Of a DNA stretch of 64,000 nucleotides, positions 9,291-17,744 are shown one piece after another; position 1 is the first letter of the stretch, and the number at the start of each line of letters is the position of its first letter. A program made the translations under genes and the position numbers. Where the stretch lies: assembly GCF_900635955.1 (NCBI RefSeq), contig NZ_LR134201.1:2046001-2110000 (forward strand). The letters run 5' to 3'. The stretch is from Cedecea lapagei (GTDB taxonomy: Bacteria > Pseudomonadota > Gammaproteobacteria > Enterobacterales > Enterobacteriaceae). Below the pieces are notes generated by a model. It was not told the DNA's origin and made no database searches. It saw only the letters and a list, made by a program, of their open reading frames with translations.

Positions 9291-9322
9291 CGGGTACCAG
9301 TTCTTGCTTATACTGGTACCCG
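9291..9322. promoter_or_regulatory. Inverted-repeat operator between exporter and XRE regulator
   Basis: Two perfect 10-base arms, CGGGTACCAG at 9291-9300 and CTGGTACCCG at 9313-9322, flank a 12-base spacer. A -10-like TATACT (9309-9314) with TTCAAC 18 bases upstream would place the operator over the promoter of the XRE gene, consistent with autoregulation. Protein binding is inferred. Confidence 0.6.
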
Positions 9323-9346
9323 CACTACTATTCTGGAGTCGTAAAG

Positions 9347-10222
9347 ATGCTCATCACTCAGCCTGAACGGCGAGCCGGCGCGCTGGATGACAGCCGTAAG
9401 CTGCTGGCGTTGTTTTTGCGTACCCGGCGTGAAAGCCTCGATCCGCAGCGCCTGGGTCTGCCACGCAGCGGTCGTCGACGCACCCCAGGCCTGCGCCGCG
9501 AAGAGGTCGCGCTCCTCGCCGATATCGGCGTAACCTGGTATACCTGGCTTGAGCAGGGACGAGAGGTTAACCCCTCGTCCAGCGTGATGACGGCCATTGC
9601 CACTGCGCTGCAGTGCTCTCCGGCAGAAACCCGCCATCTGTTTATTCTGGCAGGCCTTCCCCCTTCTGAAGCGCCGGCCGCTGCCCAGTGCGAAGGGCTA
9701 AGCCCGGCCTCGCGCCGCATGCTGGAGGCGCTAATGCCGAATCCTGCCAGCATTCAGAAGCCAAACTTTGATATCCTCGGCTACAACGCCCATTTTTGTC
9801 AGCTGATGGGCGTCGATCTCGACAACGTGGCGCCGGAGCATCGCAACTGTATCTATCAGTATCTGACGAACGAAACCTGGCGCAGTCGGGTAGACTGTAA
9901 CGAAGATCTATTACCCAAGTTTGTTGGCTGGTTCCGCGCGGGGATCACCGAGCATCGCGGCGACCCCCGCTGGGAAGCTTTGCTGGAATCGTTTTTTACC
10001 GCCTCTTCCGCCTTTAAAACGCTCTGGGAGCAGCGCTACGAAATCCGCAATATAGAGAACCATATAAAACAGTATACGCATCCGCAAATCGGCACCTTCA
10101 GCATGCAGCAGGTGAACTGGTACTCCGCGCCACGGGACGGGTCGAGACTGCTGGTTTACCTGCCGGTGGATGAGCCAGGGGAGCGAGCCCTACGTCTCTT
10201 TTCAGATTCCGGCAGAGCCTGA
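9347..10222 (+). CDS. XRE-family regulator with MmyB-like ligand-binding domain
   Basis: The 291-residue protein begins with an XRE-type helix-turn-helix (about residues 15-90: RRTPGLRREEVALLADIGVT, WYTWLEQGREVNPS). A C-terminal MmyB/PAS-like domain follows (about 115-285), with the family signature FDILGYNAHFCQLMG and a late block reading IGTFSMQQVNWYSAP. Members are usually repressors of the adjacent transporter or oxidoreductase. GGAG stands eight to nine bases before the ATG. It is transcribed divergently from the MFS exporter across a perfect inverted repeat and probably controls it. Confidence 0.88.
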   Translation: MLITQPERRAGALDDSRKLLALFLRTRRESLDPQRLGLPRSGRRRTPGLRREEVALLADIGVTWYTWLEQGREVNPSSSVMTAIATALQCSPAETRHLFILAGLPPSEAPAAAQCEGLSPASRRMLEALMPNPASIQKPNFDILGYNAHFCQLMGVDLDNVAPEHRNCIYQYLTNETWRSRVDCNEDLLPKFVGWFRAGITEHRGDPRWEALLESFFTASSAFKTLWEQRYEIRNIENHIKQYTHPQIGTFSMQQVNWYSAPRDGSRLLVYLPVDEPGERALRLFSDSGRA

Positions 10223-10239
10223 TTTCAGGTTGATCAGCA

Positions 10240-10273
10240 GGCAGCCCATAGACGGGTTGCCCAAATTTTTATT
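10240..10273 (+). terminator. Terminator of the XRE regulator gene
   Basis: An 8-bp stem with one G-U pair (10240-10247 with 10254-10261) is followed by AAATTTTTATTTG. It sits 18 bases past the stop codon. Confidence 0.65.
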
Positions 10274-10289
10274 TGTTTTAAGATTAACC

Positions 10290-10523
10290 TCAGGGAAACC
10301 TGAAGCCGCCCTCCACATTGACCACAGAATAAAAATAAGACTTCGCTGAAACTATCCATTTATCAAGTAAATTCAGAATATTAGTGACATTTTCAGGTTT
10401 GTTATCACCCTTAACTGTTATTCCGATTACTTTTGAATCGGGCAATTTTTCTGCCGCGCAAGCCCGCCATGAAACCTCCGCGTGCGTAACAGGAGATCCC
10501 CACGTTATAACGCCATTGAATTG
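10290..10523 (-). pseudogene. 5'-truncated remnant of an unidentified gene
   Basis: The minus strand holds an open frame of 77 codons bounded by an in-frame stop at 10524-10526. The product reads like real protein (QFNGVITWGSPVTHAEVSWR, then VIGITVKGDNKPENV, ILNLLDKWIVSAKSYFYSVV) and ends GGFRFP. It has no ATG, GTG or suitable start, so it looks like the C-terminal stump of a deleted gene. The codon mix is more AT-rich than the neighbours, suggesting imported DNA. I do not recognise the family. The small soluble alpha/beta character would fit an immunity-type or accessory protein, but that is a guess. Confidence 0.55.
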
Positions 10524-10705
10524 TTAACCGGGGAATGTAAAATCACGCTACTATGCTGAAACCACGCAAATTACTTGTTGCGGCGATACCACTTAGCCGC
10601 CGCACCCTTTTGCGTGGGCGTATCTCACGTCGTGGACCATTTTCTGTGCGGCGCACCTTGTTCCGCGACGGTTGGGTTTTAACCTTTTTCTCAGGGAACG
10701 TCTCA
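10524..10705 (+). promoter_or_regulatory. Leader region of the SH3/pseudokinase operon
   Basis: TACTATGCT around 10548-10556 could serve as a -10 element. The 150 bases that follow are GC-rich and contain short inverted repeats, for example GCGGC at 10579-10583 with GCCGC shortly after, and GTGC-GGC-GCAC near 10646. They are open in frame with the downstream lipoprotein gene, but the extension is Arg-rich and would bury the lipoprotein signal. It is therefore more likely a structured untranslated leader. Confidence 0.4.
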
Positions 10706-11200
10706 ATGAAATTGCGAAGCCTGTTAGTCCTTCTTGTTGTCACCACGGTTGTCGGCTGTAAAGCGCCACCGCCGAAGATGACCGACGACACCATGGTGAC
10801 CAGCACGGTGAACGGCGTCTCCCTGACTCACCGTTATATCGTTGAAGTTCCGAAAGAATTCACGCCAGTGAACGCCGAGTATCGCGCACTTTATCCCGGC
10901 TCCATCATGAGTAAGCCGGACTTTGGCGGCAAAGTGATTGCCCAGCTCGAAAATGGCCAAAGCTATACGGTGCTGGGCGAGGTGGAAAACCACTGGTTTG
11001 CCATCGCCGAACAGGATAAACAAGAGCTTGTGGGCTATGTACCGCTCAGAGCGCTGGTGAAGAGTGAGCTCTACAGCCAGGCGTTGAAAAAAGATCGTCC
11101 TCGTCCTCGTCGTGCGGCTAAGAAATCTACCTGCGTTGCGGTGGATGATAAAAGCAAAGCCTGCCAGAACGCCGATAACGGAACATGGATAATTAACTAA
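10706..11200 (+). CDS. SH3-domain lipoprotein, first gene of an uncharacterised operon
   Basis: The 164-residue product starts MKLRSLLVLLVVTTVVGC, a lipoprotein signal with lipobox VVGC, so it is probably anchored to a periplasmic membrane face. Residues about 75-130 (VIAQLENGQSYTVLGEVENH, WFAIAE...ELVGYVPLRALV) read as a bacterial SH3 (SH3b) domain, which commonly binds peptidoglycan or partner proteins. The tail is basic (KKDRPRPRRAAKK) with two Cys. I chose 10706 rather than the longer frame (10553) because the signal peptide begins there and CAGGGAAC precedes it. It leads five further genes on the same strand. Confidence 0.75.
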   Translation: MKLRSLLVLLVVTTVVGCKAPPPKMTDDTMVTSTVNGVSLTHRYIVEVPKEFTPVNAEYRALYPGSIMSKPDFGGKVIAQLENGQSYTVLGEVENHWFAIAEQDKQELVGYVPLRALVKSELYSQALKKDRPRPRRAAKKSTCVAVDDKSKACQNADNGTWIIN

Positions 11201-11291
11201 ACTTCCCCTTTGGGGCTTTATCATCGACGACCGGGCAATACGCGCAGGCATTGATGCTGCCCCCAATTTACACAGGCTAACAAGGATTTTT

Positions 11292-12251
11292 ATGAAACTC
11301 TGGCTTTCGGGTATGGCATTGCTGCTGGCATCCAGTACCGTCTGGGCAGGGAACTACCGCATCGTTCAGTCCCCTTCTCAGAAGCTGGACGTGTGGATAG
11401 ACAATATTAAAAGCAATGCCCCGCAAAGCTGGTGTGGAAGTGAACTGCCGGTGCGTATCGTCGCCAACGGTGATAAGAATCCCCTGATCCTCAAGACGTT
11501 TATGCCCCGCCTTGGCGCACTTCTGGAAAACCAGTGCAGCGAAATTGAACACGTGAACTGGCTGCTGGAGGATCCCCAGGGGGCTTCCCTGGCACGCGGT
11601 TCAGCCTCAAAAGCTAAAGACTGGGACCTCACGATTGAATCCCCCCTCTCTTCTGTAGCGACCAGCAATGAGCGCCCGGAAGATCTTTCAACGCCGCTCG
11701 ACCGTACGCCGTGGCTAGAGTTTACCCTGCAGGACGGCTGCCATCTGCGCACGTTCTGGCAGGGCGATGCTAACAGCAGCGCGCTGTTTATCCCCGGCAA
11801 AGAGAATGGCAAGTGTGAAAAAGGCGGCTGGCTAAACGGCAGCAGCGAGGTCATCCAGCGCGGCACCAGCGGTGAGAAACGCATCGTAATGACCTTCGTG
11901 CACGGCTTTCCGGTCAGCGGCCTGAACACGGCAGCAGATGCAGATAACCTGCTGATCACCAGCGTTAACAATGAGCGTATGGTGGTCAGCAGCGAACAGG
12001 CGCCGCAAAGCTGGTTAATCTTGCCCTACCACCCGGAAATCAATGGCTGGAAGGCCAGCGGCACGGTCGCCGTTGAAGTGCCTCGTGACATGGCGCTTGA
12101 CGAGCAGCGGCTGCAGACCCGACTGAACGAGGTGCGTAAAGTCTGGTCCGGCTGGCTGGCACCCGATACGGCCGTTACGCTGCTGCTGGTAGAGTCGCTG
12201 CATCCACAGCTGCGGGACCCGGCCGCCGGTGCATGGCGCGCCCAAAAATAA
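11292..12251 (+). CDS. Secreted protein of unknown function
   Basis: The 319-residue precursor has a clear Sec signal (MKLWLSGMALLLASSTVWAG) and no later membrane segment, so it is probably periplasmic. The mature part opens with a repeat-poor, beta-rich region (NYRIVQSPSQKLDVWIDNI). It has four scattered Cys (SWCG, NQCSE, DGCHL, GKCEKGG) that could form two disulfides. I do not recognise a catalytic motif or family. AAGGA lies nine bases before the ATG. Its stop is just upstream of the kinase-like gene. It probably works with the periplasmic C-terminal part of that protein. Confidence 0.7.
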   Translation: MKLWLSGMALLLASSTVWAGNYRIVQSPSQKLDVWIDNIKSNAPQSWCGSELPVRIVANGDKNPLILKTFMPRLGALLENQCSEIEHVNWLLEDPQGASLARGSASKAKDWDLTIESPLSSVATSNERPEDLSTPLDRTPWLEFTLQDGCHLRTFWQGDANSSALFIPGKENGKCEKGGWLNGSSEVIQRGTSGEKRIVMTFVHGFPVSGLNTAADADNLLITSVNNERMVVSSEQAPQSWLILPYHPEINGWKASGTVAVEVPRDMALDEQRLQTRLNEVRKVWSGWLAPDTAVTLLLVESLHPQLRDPAAGAWRAQK

Positions 12252-12288
12252 TATGTCGCACGTTGCACGATTTCGCGCAGAGAACATC

Positions 12289-13674
12289 ATGATAGATAAC
12301 GATTTTATCCCCAGAATACCTAACGCTCTGCCGCCGGGCTACCGCTTCGATGAATTCGAAATTCAGGAAGCCATCGACGCCAGCATGACCAGCATTCTTT
12401 ATCGCGCCTGGGATCATCAGCTCGAAAGAGTAGTGGCGATCCGCGAATATATGCCTAAAGCCTACGTTATGCGCGACGAGGTGATGGAGCTGGTGCTGCA
12501 CAGCGAACGCGATCATCTGGTGTACACCACCGGCCTGAACGGATTTATGCAGGAAGCGCGTCAACTGGCCCATTTTAATCATCCTAATTTGCCCCAGGTT
12601 TTGCGCATCTGGAGCGATAACAACACGGCTTATGTGGTCACGCTGTTCTACAGCGGCATCACCCTTGATGAGCTGCAAAAACAGCAGCCGTCGCTGATTG
12701 ATGAAGCGTGGATCCGCCGCATGTTGCCGATGCTGTGCGGCGCGCTGGCCACGCTGCACGCGGCTGAACATCTCCACCGAAACCTGTCGCTGAAGAGCAT
12801 CCTGATTCAGGACAACGGTCTGCCTATCCTGCTCAATACCGGAGCGCCGCGCGGCGGGCAGGCCTCGCTGGATGATGGCAACACTTTGCTCCACCCTGGA
12901 TTTGCACCGCTTGAGCAGTACACCAGTGACCTGGCAAGCCAGCTTGGTCCGTGGACCGACATTTACGCCGTCGGCGCCGTGCTGTATACGCTCATCACCG
13001 GTAATGCGCCTCCTGCCAGCGTAGCGCGCAGCATTCAGGACAGCTGCATTAAGCTTGCGGAGAGCCAGCCGGAGGGCTATTCCCTGAATCTGCTGCAGGC
13101 GGTCGATAAAGCGCTGTCGCTGAAGCCGGAAGATCGCCCCCAGTCTGTTGATGACTTCGCGGCCCTGCTTGAGATCCCCGTCGGCGACGTCAGGGAGCTG
13201 GTCAGCAGCAAGAAAACCGGTACCGCGCTGGTGCCGGTAGAAGAGCCAGAGGAGAGGACGGCGCTGCCGCTCTGGAAACGCTATCAGCCAGCGCTGCAAA
13301 TCAGCGTCGGGGCCGTTGCCGGTCTGATCGTAGGTGCCCTGCTGTTTGGTCGCAGCAGCTCTTCTGTTTCCGCACCGCCTCCTGCTGCCGAGCCGGTAAC
13401 CGCCAGCCAAAATACCCCTCCGTCAGCTGAAGCAGCCGCGCCGCTCGCCTCCGAGGGCGCACTGGCTCGCGTCTACGTCCGCATGAACGAAGGCGAACAG
13501 CTGACGGTCAACGGCAAAGCGCAGAAGGTCACGCCGGCCGCCAACGGCTTCGCATCCCTCCAGCTGTCCGCCGGTAAATATCTGCTAACGCTTAGCGGCA
13601 GCGGCGGGCAATCGCGGAAACAAACTATTGTAGTGACGAACCCGGGCACGTGGCTGATCAATCCGCAGGGATGA
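12289..13674 (+). CDS. Membrane-anchored Ser/Thr kinase-like protein lacking all catalytic motifs (pseudokinase)
   Basis: The product of about 461 residues has an N-terminal protein-kinase fold (about 20-295). The ATP lysine of VAIK is Arg52 (VAIREYMP), the glycine loop is replaced by AIDASMTSILYRAW, HRD is H163-R-N165 and DFG is N183-T-G. The alpha-C Glu (FMQEARQL) and the APLEQY/WTDIYAVG activation and F-helix region are retained, so the fold should be intact but phosphotransfer is not expected. A single transmembrane helix lies near 335-354. A Ser/Pro/Ala linker then leads to a PEGA-like periplasmic domain (LTVNGKAQKV, LSAGKYLLTLSG). ATG 12289 is preferred, but 12253, one base after the upstream stop, is also possible. 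Confidence 0.8.
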   Translation: MIDNDFIPRIPNALPPGYRFDEFEIQEAIDASMTSILYRAWDHQLERVVAIREYMPKAYVMRDEVMELVLHSERDHLVYTTGLNGFMQEARQLAHFNHPNLPQVLRIWSDNNTAYVVTLFYSGITLDELQKQQPSLIDEAWIRRMLPMLCGALATLHAAEHLHRNLSLKSILIQDNGLPILLNTGAPRGGQASLDDGNTLLHPGFAPLEQYTSDLASQLGPWTDIYAVGAVLYTLITGNAPPASVARSIQDSCIKLAESQPEGYSLNLLQAVDKALSLKPEDRPQSVDDFAALLEIPVGDVRELVSSKKTGTALVPVEEPEERTALPLWKRYQPALQISVGAVAGLIVGALLFGRSSSSVSAPPPAAEPVTASQNTPPSAEAAAPLASEGALARVYVRMNEGEQLTVNGKAQKVTPAANGFASLQLSAGKYLLTLSGSGGQSRKQTIVVTNPGTWLINPQG

Positions 13675-13741
13675 TTACAGAGGAATATCATCAAGGTATA
13701 GTGCTGGCTGAAACAGTTAGACATCAATAAAGGAAATGATG

Positions 13742-14899
13742 ATGACCTCTGCCGTAGCCACCTATACCGCCCGAGCCATACAGAAGTTACAGAAACTGGG
13801 CATCATGCCCGCCCCAGAGGCGGAAACGCCGGTGCTGGTGTTGCTGGATGCCATCGTGGACCTGGATTCTGACCGGGTGACCACTATCGGCAGAACGCTG
13901 CAGCAGCAAAGCGCTTTCAACGCCGTCGTGCGCGACAATATTTCAAGCATGGATGTCGCCAATCGCCAGACAAAAATCGTCGCCGCTTTCGACTCTATCC
14001 GCCAGGATGCCACGCAGATGGTCGGCTGGCTGGACGACGGAAAGCTGGACCTGATGGAGCGCATTAAATCCGGCTGGATGACCCTGCGTCGTGGCTCCAT
14101 ACCCGATCGTTTTAACGCCATTAAAAAGACCTGGCTGGAAGTCGCCAAAGCCTCTGATGAGCAGATCTCCCGCGAAAAAGTTATTCTCGACGCCTATCAG
14201 GACTTTCGTTTCGGGCTGAAAGAGGCCCATGTGGACGCGATGGCGCTCATGACGGTGGCAGAGCAGCGTGTAGACCAGTGCCGCCAGACGCTACAGAGCG
14301 CCCAGGCAGCCGCTGACAGCACCGAGGATCTTGATGGCGCAGAGCGTTCACGTCGTGAGCTGGTCAGGGATGAAGCGCTGCGCGCCATCCAAAAGGAGGA
14401 CGAGCGCTATCAAATCGTCAAAGATCTCTCCGACAATCTGCTTATCGCCTATAACGCCGCTGAGGCAGTGTTCGCCCGGCTCCAGCAAACTAATGCGATC
14501 AAAGAGCGAGTTTACCGCCAGGGCGTCACCTTCTTTGCAACCAACGAAATCGTCTTTACCGCGCTGTCAGCCTCAATGACCTCACTTCAGGGCCTCGAAG
14601 AGAGCACCAAAACGCTGGAGGCCATGAAGAGCGGCATTAACGATGGCCTTAACACCCTCGCCTCGAACGGGACAAAACAGCTGGAAGCAGGCCTGCGGGC
14701 GGGCTACGGTTCAACAATCAAAGCCGAATCGGTCCGTTCGCTGGTGACCGCTATCGTCAATTTCCAGGCGTCCAGCTACAAAATGATCGAAGAGCTGCGC
14801 GATGAAGCGACCAAAAATGCTGAAGAACTTGCGGCGGTTGTGGAAGACGGCAAGCGCCGCTTCGCCAGTATCGTTAATAAAGCAGAATTAACGCGCTGA
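13742..14899 (+). CDS. Alpha-helical coiled-coil protein, distantly TelA-like
   Basis: The product of about 385 residues has no signal peptide and no membrane segment and is almost entirely helical with long heptad-like stretches (about 150-260). The C-terminal third (NEIVFTALSASMTSLQGLEE, then KTLEAMKSGINDG and ATKNAEELAAVVEDGKRRF) is loosely like TelA/toxic-anion-resistance proteins. I would not call it TelA. Three ATG codons lie in a row. The third (13742) has AGGA at about seven bases. It follows the pseudokinase gene by 67 bases and probably acts with it as a cytoplasmic partner. Confidence 0.65.
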   Translation: MTSAVATYTARAIQKLQKLGIMPAPEAETPVLVLLDAIVDLDSDRVTTIGRTLQQQSAFNAVVRDNISSMDVANRQTKIVAAFDSIRQDATQMVGWLDDGKLDLMERIKSGWMTLRRGSIPDRFNAIKKTWLEVAKASDEQISREKVILDAYQDFRFGLKEAHVDAMALMTVAEQRVDQCRQTLQSAQAAADSTEDLDGAERSRRELVRDEALRAIQKEDERYQIVKDLSDNLLIAYNAAEAVFARLQQTNAIKERVYRQGVTFFATNEIVFTALSASMTSLQGLEESTKTLEAMKSGINDGLNTLASNGTKQLEAGLRAGYGSTIKAESVRSLVTAIVNFQASSYKMIEELRDEATKNAEELAAVVEDGKRRFASIVNKAELTR

Positions 14900-14953
14900 T
14901 GCCCGGCGTTTTCACTCCGGCATGCCGGACAGCTTTAAGGAGAACCGGAGCTA

Positions 14954-16330
14954 ATGGAAGCTTATAAACTGGCGCGGACGCTGGCGCAAAATAGCGCGAC
15001 CCAGCGTCTGCAGCTCTCATCTGTGGAAGCCTCTGTGGCCGAGTTACGTGGCCAGCAGCTCTCATTGCAGCAGCAAATCGCGTCTCTCTATCAAAAAATG
15101 GCCACGCTGCTTTTGCAGGAATCTTCATCCGTTGACGTCGATGAGCAAAACATCCAGATCCTGCTGCAGCAGCTAAACAACCAAATTGCCCTGACCCGCC
15201 AGCAGCTGGCGGCTGAAGAACAGCATTTTCAGCAATATCAAAGTGCGTTAGCCACGCTGGATGAGCAGATAGACCAGCATGAAGCCGAGCGAGACGCGCG
15301 GCTTGCCGCAGATCCGCAGGCTGAACAGGCACGGGTGGATAAGGAAAACTTCGCGGCTGAACTTGAGAAACAAACGGCGCTGCACCGAGAGCTTGAGGTT
15401 GAAGTTGCGGAGAAAACGGCCGTTTACGGCCAACAAAAATTGTTCACTTACCTGCTGAACAAAGGATACGCAACCGAAAAATATCGAGCCTGGCGCCTGA
15501 GACGTAATCTGGATAGCTGGGTAGCCGGGCTGTGTCGCTTCAACGAGAATTTTGCCAATTATCGAATGCTCTTTGCGCTACAAAAAGCCTCCGAAACCAA
15601 ACTGCAAACGCTCACAGAGCTTGCCACGGCGCGTAATGAACGCTTCACTGGCTTTGTCAGCCGCGTTGAAAAGAGCGTCGGCCTGCCCGGGCTGTATCAG
15701 CGGCTTGAGGCGCTGGAGGCCAATTTGAGCGTGAGCCGGCAAAAGGTCAGCCAGCTACAGCTTAAAATTCAGGAGTATGCCAGCGGAGAAGGCGAGCATT
15801 TTCAACGTATTATGCGACGCCTGTCGGAACAAATGTCCCGGCTACCGCAGGAAAAACTCAGCGAGCTGGTGGCGCGTACCGCCTCTCCTGAAGATGATAT
15901 TATGCTCGAAAGGATACGGGCGCTTATCCCTCAGGAAACCAGCATCGGCGGCCGTATTTCCGCCGCTCAAACCGACCTTGAGACCGCACGCAACGATCTA
16001 AACCGCGCCGAGTCGCTGGAGAGCGCCTTCCATCAGCATGGCTTTAACAATCCAGACCTGGAGTTTAAATGGGGCCTGCTTGATAGCGAAGACAAACAGA
16101 TCAAGCGCTATATGAACGGCGAACAAAGCCTGAGAGATATTATGAATAGAATCTCCCAGGCCGCCCGTAAGCGCCCCAGACCGGCTACGGCTAGCAGCTA
16201 TAGCAGCAGGCGTGCTACCTCCGGCACAATATGGTCATCCAGCTCTTCTTCTGGCAGCCGCGCAGGCGGCAGTTTCAAATCTTCCTCTTCAACCGGCGGC
16301 GGCAGCTACCGCACAACGGACAGTTTCTGA
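14954..16330 (+). CDS. Long coiled-coil protein with Ser/Gly-rich tail
   Basis: The 458-residue product is a Gln/Glu-rich coiled coil over about residues 15-150 and 225-275 (for example QLSLQQQIASLYQKMATLLL), with no signal or membrane helix. From about residue 405 it changes to a basic, very Ser/Thr/Gly-rich disordered tail (SSSSSSGSRAGG, ending GGGSYRTTDSF). Such a tail could be a modification or docking site. Since the operon's kinase is degenerate, any phosphorylation would need another kinase. AAGGAG and GGAG precede the ATG. Its TGA overlaps the next ATG (TGATG), so the two are co-translated. Confidence 0.7.
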   Translation: MEAYKLARTLAQNSATQRLQLSSVEASVAELRGQQLSLQQQIASLYQKMATLLLQESSSVDVDEQNIQILLQQLNNQIALTRQQLAAEEQHFQQYQSALATLDEQIDQHEAERDARLAADPQAEQARVDKENFAAELEKQTALHRELEVEVAEKTAVYGQQKLFTYLLNKGYATEKYRAWRLRRNLDSWVAGLCRFNENFANYRMLFALQKASETKLQTLTELATARNERFTGFVSRVEKSVGLPGLYQRLEALEANLSVSRQKVSQLQLKIQEYASGEGEHFQRIMRRLSEQMSRLPQEKLSELVARTASPEDDIMLERIRALIPQETSIGGRISAAQTDLETARNDLNRAESLESAFHQHGFNNPDLEFKWGLLDSEDKQIKRYMNGEQSLRDIMNRISQAARKRPRPATASSYSSRRATSGTIWSSSSSSGSRAGGSFKSSSSTGGGSYRTTDSF

Positions 16331-17730
16331 TGGATAAGGTAAAACTCAGCGATCAGCTTGGGGCGATGGCCATCATCGATGCGCTTCATGCCCGACAAAT
16401 TGCCGTTGACGAACATTTAGACTTGCCGCTTTTACGGCAAAAAATCAGCCAGCGCATACGCGACTACTACCAGCAACAGGGCACGCCCGTAAATGATGAG
16501 CTGATAGAGGAAGGCGTTAAAAACTGGTTTACGCACCGTTTGAGCTACCAGTCACCCAGCTTAACCCTCAGTCAGCGGCTGGGCTCGAGTCTTTATTTAA
16601 CCAGCCCTAAATGGCTGAAAGGCCTCGCCGTTCTGCTGCTGTGCGGGGCGTTGTATACGGGTTACCGTATTTATGACGCACGAAGCCAATGGGCAGCGCT
16701 GGACAACAGCATTGCGGCTCAGCTGAACAGAAGTCACAGCCTTGAAAACCTTTCAAAGGACATTAAGGGCTCGCTTGATGTTGCCAATAAAGCATCGCCG
16801 ATCTGGGCGACTGCGCCTCTGGCTAAGGTTGAAGATGAGATAAACGACATGCTGGCTCAGTTTACACGCCAGCAGCCTCGGGATCTGAAGTTCGCGGATG
16901 CCCGCGCGCCGCGCGAGGAGCAGCTACAGCAACTGGTAAGGCTGAACGATAAACAAGCCGAACTCCTGCAAAAAGCCAATACTCTTGTCGCCGACGTTAC
17001 CCGCCTGCTTCAGGTCGAGGACTCGCTTCAGAAGATCACCGCCGACCCGCAGTTCGCCGTCTTCCGCTCACAATCTTCGGAGGTTGAGGCTAAATTCGAT
17101 GCAGCCAGGCAAGCTATCCTCCAGAATAGCCCGACGATGGAGACCGCCGTTGCCGAGGTCAGCACCGCTATTGAGCAACAAAAAACGCGTGCCGAGCGGG
17201 TAAAAACCTTTGATGAAAAGAAAAAGAAACTTCTCGGGCTTCCCCTGTCGAGTAACGATCGAAAAACAGTTGGCGAATTTATCGCCGGGCTGGAGCGTAG
17301 CTTAGCCGAACGCGGCTATACCGCAATAATCCCGCCGCCGGAATGGATTGAGGCCGTGAATCGCATGGATGAGATGTACGAGTACGTTGCTGAACCGCTG
17401 ACGTTTATCGTCGTGGATCGTATCGGCGAAAAATCTGGCGTAGAGCGCACCTATGACGAATCCGGGGGCCGGAGCTGGTATCTGATCGCCGAGGCGATAA
17501 ACAGCCGGGGCGTACCGCAGTCTGTCTGGGTAAAAGACAGTGAAACCGGACGGGAACGCAAGACCACGACCTTCGGCATCCGTATTTCGCAGGCCGAATT
17601 CGAGAAGCTGAAAAAAGATAAACAGGATGACGGGCACATTGATAATTACATCGTGGGCAATAAGCCCGCGAATCAGCTCAACGTTCGCTACCAGCGTCCG
17701 GTAATGGACGGGCGAATTTTGAGCTGGTAG
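16330..17730 (+). CDS. Membrane protein of unknown function (DUF6384-like, from memory)
   Basis: The 466-residue product has an N-terminal cytoplasmic region (1-95) and one transmembrane helix at about 97-113 (LKGLAVLLLCGALYTGYRIY). A helical region with coiled coil follows (about 120-330), then a C-terminal globular domain (about 345-466) with FGIRISQAEFEKLKKDKQDD and a final VDGRILSW-type end. It is a single-pass protein that would put the large C-terminal part in the periplasm. The DUF assignment is recollection and not certain. ATG 16330 overlaps the upstream stop. The longer frame from 16231 is only read-through of the preceding gene. It closes the operon, with a strong terminator 15 bases on. 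Confidence 0.7.
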   Translation: MDKVKLSDQLGAMAIIDALHARQIAVDEHLDLPLLRQKISQRIRDYYQQQGTPVNDELIEEGVKNWFTHRLSYQSPSLTLSQRLGSSLYLTSPKWLKGLAVLLLCGALYTGYRIYDARSQWAALDNSIAAQLNRSHSLENLSKDIKGSLDVANKASPIWATAPLAKVEDEINDMLAQFTRQQPRDLKFADARAPREEQLQQLVRLNDKQAELLQKANTLVADVTRLLQVEDSLQKITADPQFAVFRSQSSEVEAKFDAARQAILQNSPTMETAVAEVSTAIEQQKTRAERVKTFDEKKKKLLGLPLSSNDRKTVGEFIAGLERSLAERGYTAIIPPPEWIEAVNRMDEMYEYVAEPLTFIVVDRIGEKSGVERTYDESGGRSWYLIAEAINSRGVPQSVWVKDSETGRERKTTTFGIRISQAEFEKLKKDKQDDGHIDNYIVGNKPANQLNVRYQRPVMDGRILSW

Positions 17731-17744
17731 CCCTGATGCGTCAC

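Noticed and set aside
10553..10705. Extension of the SH3 lipoprotein gene to ATG 10553
   Set aside because: It would place 51 Arg-rich residues before a clear lipoprotein signal. The signal and its ribosome binding site fix the start at 10706.
11292..17730. Type VI secretion or tellurite-resistance cluster
   Set aside because: A kinase-like gene and a TelA-like helical protein are present, but no T6SS structural gene and no TerB/C/D/Z homologue.
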